Assembly (NCBI RefSeq): GCF_001632775.1 | Contig: NZ_CP015249.1 | Span: 1,902,686-1,966,685 of the forward strand | Direction of reading: 5' to 3' | DNA: 64,000 bases | Source of the DNA: Dokdonella koreensis DS-123 | Lineage (GTDB): Bacteria; Pseudomonadota; Gammaproteobacteria; Xanthomonadales; Rhodanobacteraceae | In this document: piece after piece, positions 34,765 to 45,966 of the stretch | Numbering within the stretch: position 1 is the stretch's first letter | Layout: the number at the start of each line of letters is the position of its first letter | Program-made: the position numbers and the translations under genes | The notes under the pieces: generated by a model | The model's database searches: none | Seen by the model: the letters and a program-made list of their open reading frames with translations, nothing else | What the model was told of the DNA's origin: nothing

Positions 34765-36192
34765 TCAACTCAGGCGTGCGCGGTCGTTGGAAGAGGGGAT
34801 GTTCATCGCCTCGCGGTACTTGGCGACCGTGCGCCGGGCGACGTTGATGCCCCGGTTGTTCAGTTCGGAGGTCAGGGCCTGGTCGGACAACGGCCGTTCG
34901 GGCCGCTCGTCGGCCACCAGCTTGCGGATCATCGCCTGGATCGCCGTGGCCGAGGCCGCGCCGCCGTCGATCGTGGTCACGCCGCTGGAGAAGAAGTACT
35001 TGAACTCGAACGTGCCGCGCGGGGTGTGCAGGTACTTGCGCGTGGTCACGCGGCTGACCGTCGACTCGTGCATGCCGATCTCGTCGGCCACGTCCTTGAG
35101 CACCAGCGGGCGCATCGCCTCGGGCCCGAACTCCAGGTAGGCCTCCTGCGCGCGCACGATCGCGGTGGCGACCTTCAGCAGCGTGTCGGCCCGCGTCTGC
35201 AGGCTCTTGATCAGCCAGCGCGCTTCCTGGAGCTGGCTGCGCAGGTAGTTGGCGTCGTCGCGCTTGGCGCGTGCGATCAGGGCCGCGTAGTGCTGGTTGA
35301 TCGACAGCCGCGGCTGGCAGCCGGGCGACAGCGAGACCTGCCAGCGGCCGTTGTGCTTGATCGCATAGGCGTCGGGCGCCACGTACTCGGCCGGCGCCGC
35401 CGAATGGCCGGCGCCGGGCTTGGGATTGAGCGAGCGGATCAGCGTGATCGCGCCGTCGAGCTCGTCGGCGCTGGCGCGCAGCTTCTGGCACAGCTTGCCG
35501 CGGTCGTTGCGCGCCAGCTGGTCCAGGTGCTGGTCGACCAGCACCTCGGCCAGCGCGATCGCCGGCGTGTCGCGGCTGCAGGCTTCCAGCTGTACCAGCA
35601 GGCATTCGCGCAGCGTACGGCTGGCGACGCCGAGCGGATCGAAGCGCTGCACGCGATGCCGGACCGCCTCCACTTCGTCGGCGGAGACACTGAACAGCTG
35701 CGAGACGCTCTGGGCCAGCGCCTCGCCCGGCTCGGTCAGGTAGCCGTCGTCGTCCACCGCCTCGATGATCGCGGTGGCGATGGTGCGGTCCCGCGGCGAC
35801 ATCGGCGTCAGGTTGAGCTGCCAGAGCAGGTGGTCGCGCAGGTCCTCGGCTTCCGCGTCCTGCGGTTCCATGCCGTCCTCGTCGGTCGGCGTTCCGCGGT
35901 ATTCGTTGTGCTCGAGCGAGAGGTCGAGCGGGCCGTCGTCGTCGGCGCTGGATTCGCTGGCCGATTCGGCCGGGGAGGCGTCGGTCTCGCCGACGTCGGC
36001 CGGCTCGGACTCGCCCGATTCGTCGAAGTCCGCGTCGCCGTCGGTCATGTCCAGCAGCGGATTGGACTCCAGCGCGACGGCCAGCTCCAGCTCCAGTTCC
36101 ATGCGGGAAAGCTGCAACAGGCGGATGGCCTGTTGGAGTTGCGGAGTGAGCGCCAGTTGTTGGCTGACGCGTAGCTGGAGAGCAGGTTTCAT
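34765..36192 (-). CDS. rpoN: RNA polymerase sigma-54 factor
   Basis: Directs RNA polymerase to -24/-12 promoters with enhancer-binding activators. It has 475 residues. Region I is Gln/Leu-rich (LTPQLQQAIRLLQLSRMELE), region II is strongly acidic (about 45-105), then comes the core-binding domain, HTH (LKDVADEIGMHESTVSRVTTRKYLHTPRG) and the diagnostic RpoN box ARRTVAKYREAM (about 452-463). It is followed by hpf and ptsN and preceded by lptB across 182 bases. Confidence 0.98.
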   Translation of the reverse strand: MKPALQLRVSQQLALTPQLQQAIRLLQLSRMELELELAVALESNPLLDMTDGDADFDESGESEPADVGETDASPAESASESSADDDGPLDLSLEHNEYRGTPTDEDGMEPQDAEAEDLRDHLLWQLNLTPMSPRDRTIATAIIEAVDDDGYLTEPGEALAQSVSQLFSVSADEVEAVRHRVQRFDPLGVASRTLRECLLVQLEACSRDTPAIALAEVLVDQHLDQLARNDRGKLCQKLRASADELDGAITLIRSLNPKPGAGHSAAPAEYVAPDAYAIKHNGRWQVSLSPGCQPRLSINQHYAALIARAKRDDANYLRSQLQEARWLIKSLQTRADTLLKVATAIVRAQEAYLEFGPEAMRPLVLKDVADEIGMHESTVSRVTTRKYLHTPRGTFEFKYFFSSGVTTIDGGAASATAIQAMIRKLVADERPERPLSDQALTSELNNRGINVARRTVAKYREAMNIPSSNDRARLS

Positions 36193-36374
36193 GCGTGGAT
36201 CATGCCAATCCCCTGACGAGAAATCCTAGCGCTAAATCGCGAAGGCGGGCAGGGCTTGACGTTGTCGCGGGAAGGGAACAGGCTTGGCCGTGCGGCAGGC
36301 TCGGTGGACGTGCCCGGGTCACGGCCGCACCGACGCAGCGCAGCGACAGGCGCCGCCGCACCGCATCCGGCCTG

Positions 36375-37094
36375 CTACATCCGGAATTCGCGGCCGAGAT
36401 AGACCTCGCGCACCTGCTCGTTGGTCAGGATGTCGGCCGGAACCCCCTGCGCCAGCACCACGCCGTCGCTCATGATGTAGGCGCGGTCGCAGATGCCGAG
36501 CGTCTCGCGGACGTTGTGGTCGGTGATCAGGATGCCGATGCCGCGATCCTTCAGGTGGCGGACGATGCGCTGGATGTCGACGACGGAGATCGGGTCGACG
36601 CCGGCGAACGGTTCGTCCAGCAGCATGAAGCGCGGCTTGGCCGCCAGGGCCCGCGCGATCTCCACGCGCCGGCGTTCGCCGCCCGAGAGGCTTTGTCCCT
36701 TCTGCCCGGTGATGTGCCCGATCTGCAGCTCCTGCAGCAGCGCCTCGAGCTCGGCCATGCGCCCGGCGGCATCGAGGTCTTCGCGCAGCTCGAGGATCGC
36801 CAGGATGTTCTCGGCGACGCTGAGCCGGCGGAACACGGACGGCTCCTGCGGCAGGTAGCCGACCCCCATGCGGGCACGGACGTGCATCGGCTGGTGCGTG
36901 ATGTCGACCTCGTCCAGGCGGATCACGCCGGCGTCCGAGGCGATCAGGCCGACGACCATGTAGAAGCAGGTCGTCTTGCCGGCGCCGTTGGGGCCGAGCA
37001 GGCCGACCACCTCGCCGGCCTCCACCGCGAAGCCGAAGTCCCGTACGACGTTGCGGCCGCGAAAGCTCTTGCGCAGCCCTTCGGCACTCAGCAT
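36375..37094 (-). CDS. lptB: LPS export ABC transporter ATP-binding protein LptB
   Basis: ATPase that, with LptFG, drives LPS from the inner membrane onto the LptC-LptA bridge. It has 239 residues with Walker [10 protein letters not shown] (34-42), signature [15 protein letters not shown], Walker [17 protein letters not shown] and H-loop [10 protein letters not shown]. The ATG shares one base with the lptA stop. Confidence 0.97.
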   Translation of the reverse strand: MLSAEGLRKSFRGRNVVRDFGFAVEAGEVVGLLGPNGAGKTTCFYMVVGLIASDAGVIRLDEVDITHQPMHVRARMGVGYLPQEPSVFRRLSVAENILAILELREDLDAAGRMAELEALLQELQIGHITGQKGQSLSGGERRRVEIARALAAKPRFMLLDEPFAGVDPISVVDIQRIVRHLKDRGIGILITDHNVRETLGICDRAYIMSDGVVLAQGVPADILTNEQVREVYLGREFRM

Positions 37095-37696
37095 CAGGGC
37101 GTGCCGGCCGCCGGTGGCGCGGTCTTCGGGAGGAAGCGCAGGTGCACCTCGCTGCCGGGGGCACTGCTGCCGCCTTCCATCGCGCCGGTATTGGTGTTGT
37201 AGGTCATCTGCGCGCCACGGAACTCCGAGCGTCCTTCCTGGACCACCACGACATCGCCGTTGAGATCGGCCACGCCGGTGTCGGTGTTGAACTCGATCGT
37301 CGCCGCGGTGGCCTTCATCAGGCCGCCGTCACCGTCCATCCGCTGTTCGAGCCGCGCCGGCTTGCCGGTCAGCACGATGCGGCGGACCTGGTTGTCGCCG
37401 CCGGCCCCGCCGCCCTTGGCCGTGTCGTAGAGCTTGGCCTCGTCGCCCTGAGCCTTGAGCGAACCCTGCTCGACGCGGACGTTGCCGGTGAGCGTGCCGA
37501 AGTTGGTGTCGCTGCCGGTCGCACGGCCCTGGGTCAGGCGCTGGTACTGCGCCTTGATGTCCAGCGGCTGGTTGCGGTCGGTGCTGAGGGCCAGGGCCGG
37601 CCCGGCCGGCAGCAGGACCGCCGCCAGCAGGAGGAGCGCTCGGGCAAGCGGCGAATCAACGCCGACGTGGACGGGGTTCGAAGGTGTTGTGGACAT
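37094..37696 (-). CDS. lptA: LPS transport periplasmic protein LptA
   Basis: Periplasmic bridge protein of the Lpt machine, with a beta-jelly-roll fold. It has 200 residues: signal peptide (about 17-38, [16 protein letters not shown]), then [32 protein letters not shown] and [26 protein letters not shown], typical OstA-fold repeats. The ATG lies 41 bases inside lptC, an unusually long overlap that still fits coupling; it has a GGAG upstream. Confidence 0.93.
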   Translation of the reverse strand: MSTTPSNPVHVGVDSPLARALLLLAAVLLPAGPALALSTDRNQPLDIKAQYQRLTQGRATGSDTNFGTLTGNVRVEQGSLKAQGDEAKLYDTAKGGGAGGDNQVRRIVLTGKPARLEQRMDGDGGLMKATAATIEFNTDTGVADLNGDVVVVQEGRSEFRGAQMTYNTNTGAMEGGSSAPGSEVHLRFLPKTAPPAAGTP

Positions 37697-38234
37697 CGGA
37701 AAGCAACTCCAGGACTTTCGTGTTCATGTCGCCGCGCAGGCCGGTGCCGCGCAGTATAGAACCGGGCTGCTCGATCCGTGTGGGCGCGGCCGTTTCGAGC
37801 TTGCCGGTCTTCGGCCAGGTCGTCAGGTCCGAGGTGTGGATCGTGGCCGGCTGGATCGGCCCGTCGGCCTTGCGCTCCAGGACGACGTCGCCTTCGAGCT
37901 TCATCGTCGATCCGCTCTTGTCGATCCAGGCCGAGTTCGACCGGCCCAGCCAGGGCTGGCCCTGGTCGTCGAGCAGGGTGTAGCGCGGATCGGTGACGTA
38001 GATCGAGCCGTCCTCGCCGCGCCGGGCCAGACGCGGCCCGCTGATCGCGAACGACAGGCGGCCGGTGTCGTCCAGCGCGTTCATCGTGAAATCGGCGAGC
38101 GTGTAGTCCGAGCGGGGCGGGCCGCCGTAGGTCTGTTCGTCCACGCGCGGCCGGTTGATCCAGACCAGGATCTGGGTCGCCAGCGCGATCACGGCCAGCG
38201 CCAGCACGGCCAGCCAGTAGCGCCGGTCGGTCAT
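37656..38234 (-). CDS. lptC: LPS export protein LptC
   Basis: A bitopic inner-membrane protein linking LptBFG to LptA. It has 192 residues: one N-terminal helix (YWLAVLALAVIALATQILVWI), then a periplasmic domain with DYTLADFTMNALDDTGRLSFAISGPRLARRGEDGSIYVTDP. It overlaps kdsC by 4 bases (ATGA) and lptA by 41. Sequence is poorly conserved in this family; position and topology decide the call. Confidence 0.92.
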   Translation of the reverse strand: MTDRRYWLAVLALAVIALATQILVWINRPRVDEQTYGGPPRSDYTLADFTMNALDDTGRLSFAISGPRLARRGEDGSIYVTDPRYTLLDDQGQPWLGRSNSAWIDKSGSTMKLEGDVVLERKADGPIQPATIHTSDLTTWPKTGKLETAAPTRIEQPGSILRGTGLRGDMNTKVLELLSDVHNTFEPRPRRR

Positions 38235-38773
38235 CGCAGGTGCTGCGCGAGCTCGGCCTCGGCGCGCCCCTGGGCCGCCAGCAGCAGGTCGCAGATCTCG
38301 CGGACGGCGCCCTCGCCGCCGCTGCGGCGCGTGCGCCAGTGCGCGCGTTCACGGACCCACGGATGGGCATTGGCCACCGCCACGCCGAAGCCGGCCTGGC
38401 GCATGACGGCCAGGTCCGGCAGGTCGTCGCCGGTATAGGCGGCCTGGTCGGGCTCGAGCCCCAGCGCGCCGAGCAGCGTACGGAAGCAGGCCAGCTTGTC
38501 GTCCTGTCCCTGGTAGACGTGGGCGACGCCGAGGTCGGCCATGCGCTCGGTCACGGTCCGGCTGATGCGCGCCGTGATGACGGCCACCTCGATCCCGTTG
38601 GCCAGCAGGCGCTTGAGGCCGAGGCCGTCGTGCACGTGGAAGGCCTTGATCTCGTGACCGTCCTCGCCGTACCAGAGGCGGCCGTCGGTCATGACGCCGT
38701 CGACGTCGAAGACGGCGAGGCGGATACGGGCCGCGCGGGCGCGGATGTCGGCGGGCAGGTCGTCGGGCAGCAT
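38231..38773 (-). CDS. kdsC: 3-deoxy-D-manno-octulosonate 8-phosphate phosphatase
   Basis: HAD-family phosphatase that releases KDO from KDO 8-phosphate. It has 180 residues with the nucleophile motif LAVFDVDGVMTDG, FHVHDGLGLK, the motif II region VAVITAR, YQGQDDKLACF and motif III YTGDDLPDLAVM, ending SGGEGAVREICDLLL. It lies 98 bases downstream of kdsD and overlaps lptC by four. Confidence 0.96.
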   Translation of the reverse strand: MLPDDLPADIRARAARIRLAVFDVDGVMTDGRLWYGEDGHEIKAFHVHDGLGLKRLLANGIEVAVITARISRTVTERMADLGVAHVYQGQDDKLACFRTLLGALGLEPDQAAYTGDDLPDLAVMRQAGFGVAVANAHPWVRERAHWRTRRSGGEGAVREICDLLLAAQGRAEAELAQHLR

Positions 38774-38871
38774 GGCGGGCGGACGCGGAGGGTGAGGGCG
38801 GCAATGGTACCCGGGACGCCGCCGGCCATGGCAACGTGCCGGGCGCGGCCGCGCCCCGCCAGGCGACGCGA

Positions 38872-41648
<2,777 letters not shown>

Positions 41649-41733
41649 CGGTCGCCCGGATCCGCGCGGGCAGCGAGCGGTCCCGCGGCCTCGCTGCGGG
41701 CGGTCCGCCGAAGGCCCGCAGGCGTGACCTGCG

Positions 41734-41751
41734 CGGCACCGGCCGGTGCCG
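41734..41751 (+). terminator. Hairpin after murA, possible terminator
   Basis: An 18-base perfect palindrome (stem of 7, central GGCC as loop) lies in the 133-base gap between convergent murA and the acyl-CoA-binding protein gene. On the plus strand a moderately T-rich GTACGCGTTTCGTT follows. Termination strength is uncertain. Confidence 0.3.
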
Positions 41752-41781
41752 GTACGCGTTTCGTTCCCGGGGCGCGGCGTT

Positions 41782-42066
41782 CTAGGAGCGCGCGGTGCCG
41801 TCCGCCGGATGCCCGAGACGTTCGACCAGGTCGATGTACTTGAGCATCGCCTCGTCGCGGCTCATGCCCTTGAGCTTGACCCAGGCTTCGTGCTTGGCGG
41901 TGCCGACGAAATCGAAGAAGCCCGGCTTCGGGCCGGACGCGTCGCCTTCGGAGCCTTGCTTGTAGAGCGCGTAGAGCTTGAGCAGGGTGTCGTTGTCCGG
42001 ACGTTCGGCCAGCTCCCTGACGCGCTCGACGGCAATCTGGAAAGCGGCCTTGAGGTCGTCTGGCAT
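41782..42066 (-). CDS. Acyl-CoA-binding protein
   Basis: Binds long- and medium-chain acyl-CoA esters in the cytosol. It has 94 residues, the normal length of this four-helix family. Diagnostic block: LLKLYALYKQGSEGDASGPKPGFFDFVGTAKHEAWVKLKGM, with the ligand-contacting Tyr and Lys residues present, then AMLKYIDLVERL. The start at 42066 gives the family N-terminus; an in-frame ATG at 42141 adds unlikely sequence. It lies 84 bases downstream of a phasin gene, which suggests a role in supplying or buffering acyl-CoA for PHA metabolism. Confidence 0.92.
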   Translation of the reverse strand: MPDDLKAAFQIAVERVRELAERPDNDTLLKLYALYKQGSEGDASGPKPGFFDFVGTAKHEAWVKLKGMSRDEAMLKYIDLVERLGHPADGTARS

Positions 42067-42150
42067 GGCGGGGGCCTGCGCGCGTCGCATGGTCGAGAGG
42101 AACCGGCCGTCGATTAGAACAGCGACCGAAAAGCCGGTCAACGCGGCCGG

Positions 42151-42870
42151 TCAGCCCTTGCGCGCGGTGCCGGTCTTGCGGGCCGGAGCGCGTGCCGCGA
42201 TCTGTGCGTTCTCCAGTTCCTTGGCGACATCGGCCAATTCGTCGCGCACGCGCTTGACCGCATGGGCGACCGGACGGCGTTCGGCGGCGCCCGTGCGCAC
42301 GGCGGGCGCAGCGGCCTTGCTCGCCGATCGCTGCAGCTGATCGACGCTGCGTGCCAGCTCGTCGAGACGCGCGGCGAGCGCCTGCAGTTCGCTGCGGCGT
42401 ACCAGCGGCAGCGCCGCCGTCGCCTGGTCCAGGCGTTCCTGGAACAGGCCGTCGATACGCTTCCAGAGCTCGCGGCTGCGCTCGCCCAGATCCTCGCCGG
42501 CCGTGCCGATCAGCGCACTGAAATCGCCGGCCTGCGCCCTGGCGTTCTTGCGGACGCGCGTATCGAAGTTGACGCCGGCCTTGACCAGGGTTTCGAACAG
42601 GCGCGTTCCCTCCGCTTGCGCCCGCGCCAGCGCGCCGAGCCCGGCCAACCAGATCGTCTGGCCGGTACCGCCGGTACCGCCGGCGCCGGTAGGCGTCGCG
42701 GCCGCCGGCCGTGCCGCCGGTTGCTTCCCGGCCGGTTTCCTGGCGACCGGTTTCTTGGTGACCGGCTTCTTCGCGGCGGGCCTGGCCGTGGCGGACGGCC
42801 CTCGCGCAGGCCTGGAGGAGGGCCGCGCAGGCGTGCTGGGGGAGGGACGCTTCGATCCGGATGCTGCCAT
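42151..42870 (-). CDS. Phasin-like polyhydroxyalkanoate granule-associated protein
   Basis: Predicted to coat PHA granules (PhaF/PhaI type). It has 239 residues. The first 60 are a low-complexity Lys/Pro/Ala/Arg tail (AAKKPVTKKPVARKPAGKQP) like histone H1. Next comes the phasin domain opening QTIWLAGLGALARAQAEGTRLFETLVKAG, then an amphipathic heptad-rich helix (LVRRSELQALAARLDELARSVDQLQ) and a basic C-terminus. In PhaF the H1-like tail is C-terminal and binds DNA; here it is N-terminal. The start has AAGGAAAC 7 bases upstream. Confidence 0.87.
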   Translation of the reverse strand: MAASGSKRPSPSTPARPSSRPARGPSATARPAAKKPVTKKPVARKPAGKQPAARPAAATPTGAGGTGGTGQTIWLAGLGALARAQAEGTRLFETLVKAGVNFDTRVRKNARAQAGDFSALIGTAGEDLGERSRELWKRIDGLFQERLDQATAALPLVRRSELQALAARLDELARSVDQLQRSASKAAAPAVRTGAAERRPVAHAVKRVRDELADVAKELENAQIAARAPARKTGTARKG

Positions 42871-42985
42871 CGTCGTTTCCTTGTGCGTGGACGAGCCGGC
42901 CAACGGTGGGCCGGCACGCGGCCGACCGTCGAGCGGGGCCATTGTCTGGCGCCGCATCGAATCCAGACAAGCTGCACTGCATCGT

Positions 42986-45331
42986 TCAGCGCAGGACGCG
43001 GATGCGGACCTGCGCGTAGGCACCGTCGGCGGCGAGCGCGGTGAGGGTGCGTTCGCCGGTGGTCGCGAACGGCTGCTCGATCGGCTGGCCGCCCTGCGTG
43101 CGGCCGACCAGCAGGCCGTCGACCAGCCACAACACCTCGCCCTCGGCGCCCAGCGCACGCAGCCGCACGCGGGCCGGCTTGTCGCTGTTGGGCGCGCGGG
43201 CGAGGGTGGCGCCGTCGCTGATGCCGTCGATCCGCAGGCCTTGCAGGTGCGCCAGGCCGTCGTCGGCACAGCCGGCGGCGAGTGGTGGCAGGCTGGCGCG
43301 CCGCCGTGTCTCGCGCGGCAGCCACGGATAGGCCGCCACCGGCCAGCGTGCGATGGCCAGGGGACGGGCTGCCCTGTCGTCGCAGCCCGGACCGAGCCGG
43401 TGGCCGCTGGCGGCATCGACGTTCAGCCGCACCACGCCGGCGCTCCAGCGCGTGGCTTCGCGCTCGGCCAGCGTCGGCGGGATCACCCCGTCGAGGATCC
43501 AGGCACGGTGCTTCTGATGGCACAGCTCGGGCTGCGCGGGATCGTAGGCCAGTCCGAGCGGCCAGCAGATCTCGACCTGGCTCACCGTCGAGGGCGGCGG
43601 CTGCGGTGCCGGCGCGACGCTGGCGCGCGGCAGGCTGTCGATCGCCTGGAACAGCAGCGGCAGCGCCGTGATCGCGCCGTACTGGCCGGGCAGCGGCGTC
43701 CCGTCGGGGCGGCCGATCCAGACGCCCACCGTGTACTGGCGCGTCGTGCCGAGCGCCCAGGCATCGCGGAAGCCGTAGCTGGTGCCGGTCTTCCAGGCCA
43801 CGCGCGGGCGCGAACCGGTGTCGAAGCTGCCACTGGCATAGCCGGGTCGCGGATTGGCCTCGAGCATCTCACGAACGATCCAGGCGGCGCCTTCGGAAAG
43901 CACGCGCCGGTCGATCGCCGGCGCGTCGTGCAGGTAGCGCACGCGGCCGGCGACGCCGCCACGGTTGAAGGCGGCATAGGCCCCGACCAGGTCTTCCAGC
44001 CGCGCTCCGGCGCCGCCGAGGATCATCGACAGGTTGGGCGCGGCGCCACGCGGCAGCCGCAGCGTGATGCCGGCGTGCTCCAGGCGCGCGGCGAAACGCG
44101 CCGGCGTGAGGCGATCGAGCAGCTCGACGGCGGGGATGTTCAGCGACAGCCGCAGCGCCTGCGCGGCCGAGACCGGACCGTTGAAGGCCATGTCGAAGTT
44201 GCCGGGCCGGTAGCCGCCGAAGGCCTGCGGCGCGTCGACCAGCAGGCTTTCCGAATGGATCAGGCCATCGTCGAGCGCCAGGCCGTAGAGGAACGGCTTG
44301 AGCGTCGAGCCGGGCGAGCGCCAGGCGCGCACCATGTCGACGTGGCCCAGCCGCGCCTCGCTGCCGAACGCGCCGGAGCCGACATACGCGAGTGCGTCCA
44401 GCGAGGCGTTGTCGACGACCAGCAGCGCCGCCGACGTGCGCTCGGGCAGGCGTGCCAGGTAGTCGGCGACGCGGGCTTCCAGCGCGCGTTGCAGCCCGGC
44501 GTCGATCGTCGACGCCAGCCGGCGCTCACCCGGCCGTGCCGTGCGCAGGCGTTCGGCCAGCAGGGCCGCGGTCATCGGTGGCTGCAGCGAGCGCGAGGCG
44601 ACCGTCTCGATGCGGGCATCGGCGACCTCGCCGGCGCTCCAGACACCGAGCCGCGCCATCCGGTCGAGCACCTTGTCGCGGTAGGCGCGGGCGACGTCCG
44701 GATTGCGGTCCGGGCGCAATCGTGTCGGCGCCTGCGGCAGGACCGCGAGCAGGGCCGCCTCGGCGCGCGAGAGGCGCTGCGCCGATTTGCCGAGGTAGGC
44801 CCAGGCGGCGGCCTCGACGCCTTCGATGGTGCCGCCGAACGGCGCGTGGTTGAGGTAGAGCGTCAGGATCTCGCGCTTGGACAGGTGCAGCTCCAACTGC
44901 AGCGCGCGTGCGATCTGGCGCAGCTTGCCGCCGAGGTCGTGCGGCGTGCCGTCGAGGATGCGCGCCACCTGCATCGTCAGCGTCGAGCCGCCCGAGACCA
45001 TGCGCCGGTGGCGCAGGCCCTGGCCGGCGGCACGTGCCAGTGCCAGCGGGTTGACGCCGGGATGGTGCGCGAACCAGCGGTCCTCGTAGGTCAGCAGGGC
45101 CTCGACGTAGAGCGGCGAGACCTGCTCGGGCGTGACCGGATAGCGCCACACGCCGTCGCGGTCCGGGAAGGCGCGCAACGGCTGCCCGTCGCGCGCCAGC
45201 ACGATCGCGCCCGCGCCGGAGGCATCGGGCAGCGGCAGCGGAAAGCAGCGGTCCAGCACCGCCAGTACCGCGGCTACCAGCACGACCAGCAGCAGCCCAC
45301 GCCGCAGCCGGCGTCGCCACGCTAGCGGCAT
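42986..45331 (-). CDS. pbpC: Penicillin-binding protein 1C
   Basis: A bifunctional peptidoglycan synthase in the inner membrane. It has 781 residues: an N-terminal membrane helix (about 10-28), a GT51 domain with catalytic Glu in LLTYEDRWFAHHPGVNPLALARA and GGSTLTMQVARIL, and a transpeptidase domain with Ser342-Thr-Leu-Lys345 (RSPGSTLKPF) and WKTGTSYGFRDAW. A C-terminal biPBP_C domain is typical of PBP1C. It pairs with the alpha-2-macroglobulin gene upstream, as in E. coli, but a chagasin-like gene on the other strand separates them. Confidence 0.96.
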   Translation of the reverse strand: MPLAWRRRLRRGLLLVVLVAAVLAVLDRCFPLPLPDASGAGAIVLARDGQPLRAFPDRDGVWRYPVTPEQVSPLYVEALLTYEDRWFAHHPGVNPLALARAAGQGLRHRRMVSGGSTLTMQVARILDGTPHDLGGKLRQIARALQLELHLSKREILTLYLNHAPFGGTIEGVEAAAWAYLGKSAQRLSRAEAALLAVLPQAPTRLRPDRNPDVARAYRDKVLDRMARLGVWSAGEVADARIETVASRSLQPPMTAALLAERLRTARPGERRLASTIDAGLQRALEARVADYLARLPERTSAALLVVDNASLDALAYVGSGAFGSEARLGHVDMVRAWRSPGSTLKPFLYGLALDDGLIHSESLLVDAPQAFGGYRPGNFDMAFNGPVSAAQALRLSLNIPAVELLDRLTPARFAARLEHAGITLRLPRGAAPNLSMILGGAGARLEDLVGAYAAFNRGGVAGRVRYLHDAPAIDRRVLSEGAAWIVREMLEANPRPGYASGSFDTGSRPRVAWKTGTSYGFRDAWALGTTRQYTVGVWIGRPDGTPLPGQYGAITALPLLFQAIDSLPRASVAPAPQPPPSTVSQVEICWPLGLAYDPAQPELCHQKHRAWILDGVIPPTLAEREATRWSAGVVRLNVDAASGHRLGPGCDDRAARPLAIARWPVAAYPWLPRETRRRASLPPLAAGCADDGLAHLQGLRIDGISDGATLARAPNSDKPARVRLRALGAEGEVLWLVDGLLVGRTQGGQPIEQPFATTGERTLTALAADGAYAQVRIRVLR

Positions 45332-45457
45332 CGGCGGCTCCGCGCGGCGGGGGCCTCAGGTTCCATTCCGGCACGTCCGGCTGGGATTCGGGCGGCTGCA
45401 CCGTCCAGGCGCCGTGGGGTACGCTGGCGCGGCAGCGGTCGGTGCAGGAACGGTGCG

Positions 45458-45883
45458 ATGACCTACGGTGCGATCACGCGGTTTGCGGTGTCTGCCGTGG
45501 CCCTGGCGTTGTCCGCGGCCAGCGGGCCGGTGCAGGCCGAGACCCACGCCCTGGGCGGCGCCGGCACCCGCGAAGTGCAGGTGGGCGACGAGCTGACCTG
45601 GCGTGTCTTTTCCAATCCCAGCACCGGCATTCACTGGCGCTTGGCGGCAGCGCCGGCCGGCACGGTGCAGACCGTGGTCGACGGCCGGCGGGTGGCTGCC
45701 GATCCAGCGGACCGGCGGATCGGCGGGGGCGCCGTGTTCGAGTGGCGGTTCCGTGCGCTGGCACCGGGCGAGGCGGCGCTGCGCTTCGAGCGGATCGATG
45801 CGCGCGTCCGCACCGGCCCGGTACAGACCCAGGTCTTCCGCGTCCGCGTGCGGGCGCCCGCAGCGGGCGACGGCGGGGGCTGA
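45458..45883 (+). CDS. Chagasin-like cysteine-protease inhibitor (I42 family), secreted
   Basis: Predicted periplasmic inhibitor of papain-family cysteine proteases. It has 141 residues with a signal peptide (about 9-27). The three inhibitor loops can be partly placed: FSNPSTGIHWRL (53-62) matches the NPTTGY-x-W loop, and RIGGGAVFEWRFRAL (87-101) matches the Gly-rich second loop. The third, R-P-W-type loop is not obvious. It sits between the alpha-2-macroglobulin gene and pbpC on the opposite strand, 126 bases from pbpC and 83 from the 3' end of the macroglobulin gene. Confidence 0.78.
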   Translation: MTYGAITRFAVSAVALALSAASGPVQAETHALGGAGTREVQVGDELTWRVFSNPSTGIHWRLAAAPAGTVQTVVDGRRVAADPADRRIGGGAVFEWRFRALAPGEAALRFERIDARVRTGPVQTQVFRVRVRAPAAGDGGG

Positions 45884-45966
45884 GGAGCAGCGGTCGCCGC
45901 CTGCCGCGCGGCGGCCGCCGCGCAGGCGCGGGCCCGCCGCAGCGCCGCCGCCGGCCGGCAGGCGCC

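Noticed and set aside
34744-36174. Plus-strand open frame of 476 codons opposite rpoN
   Set aside because: Same kind of shadow; the minus-strand product has an intact RpoN box.
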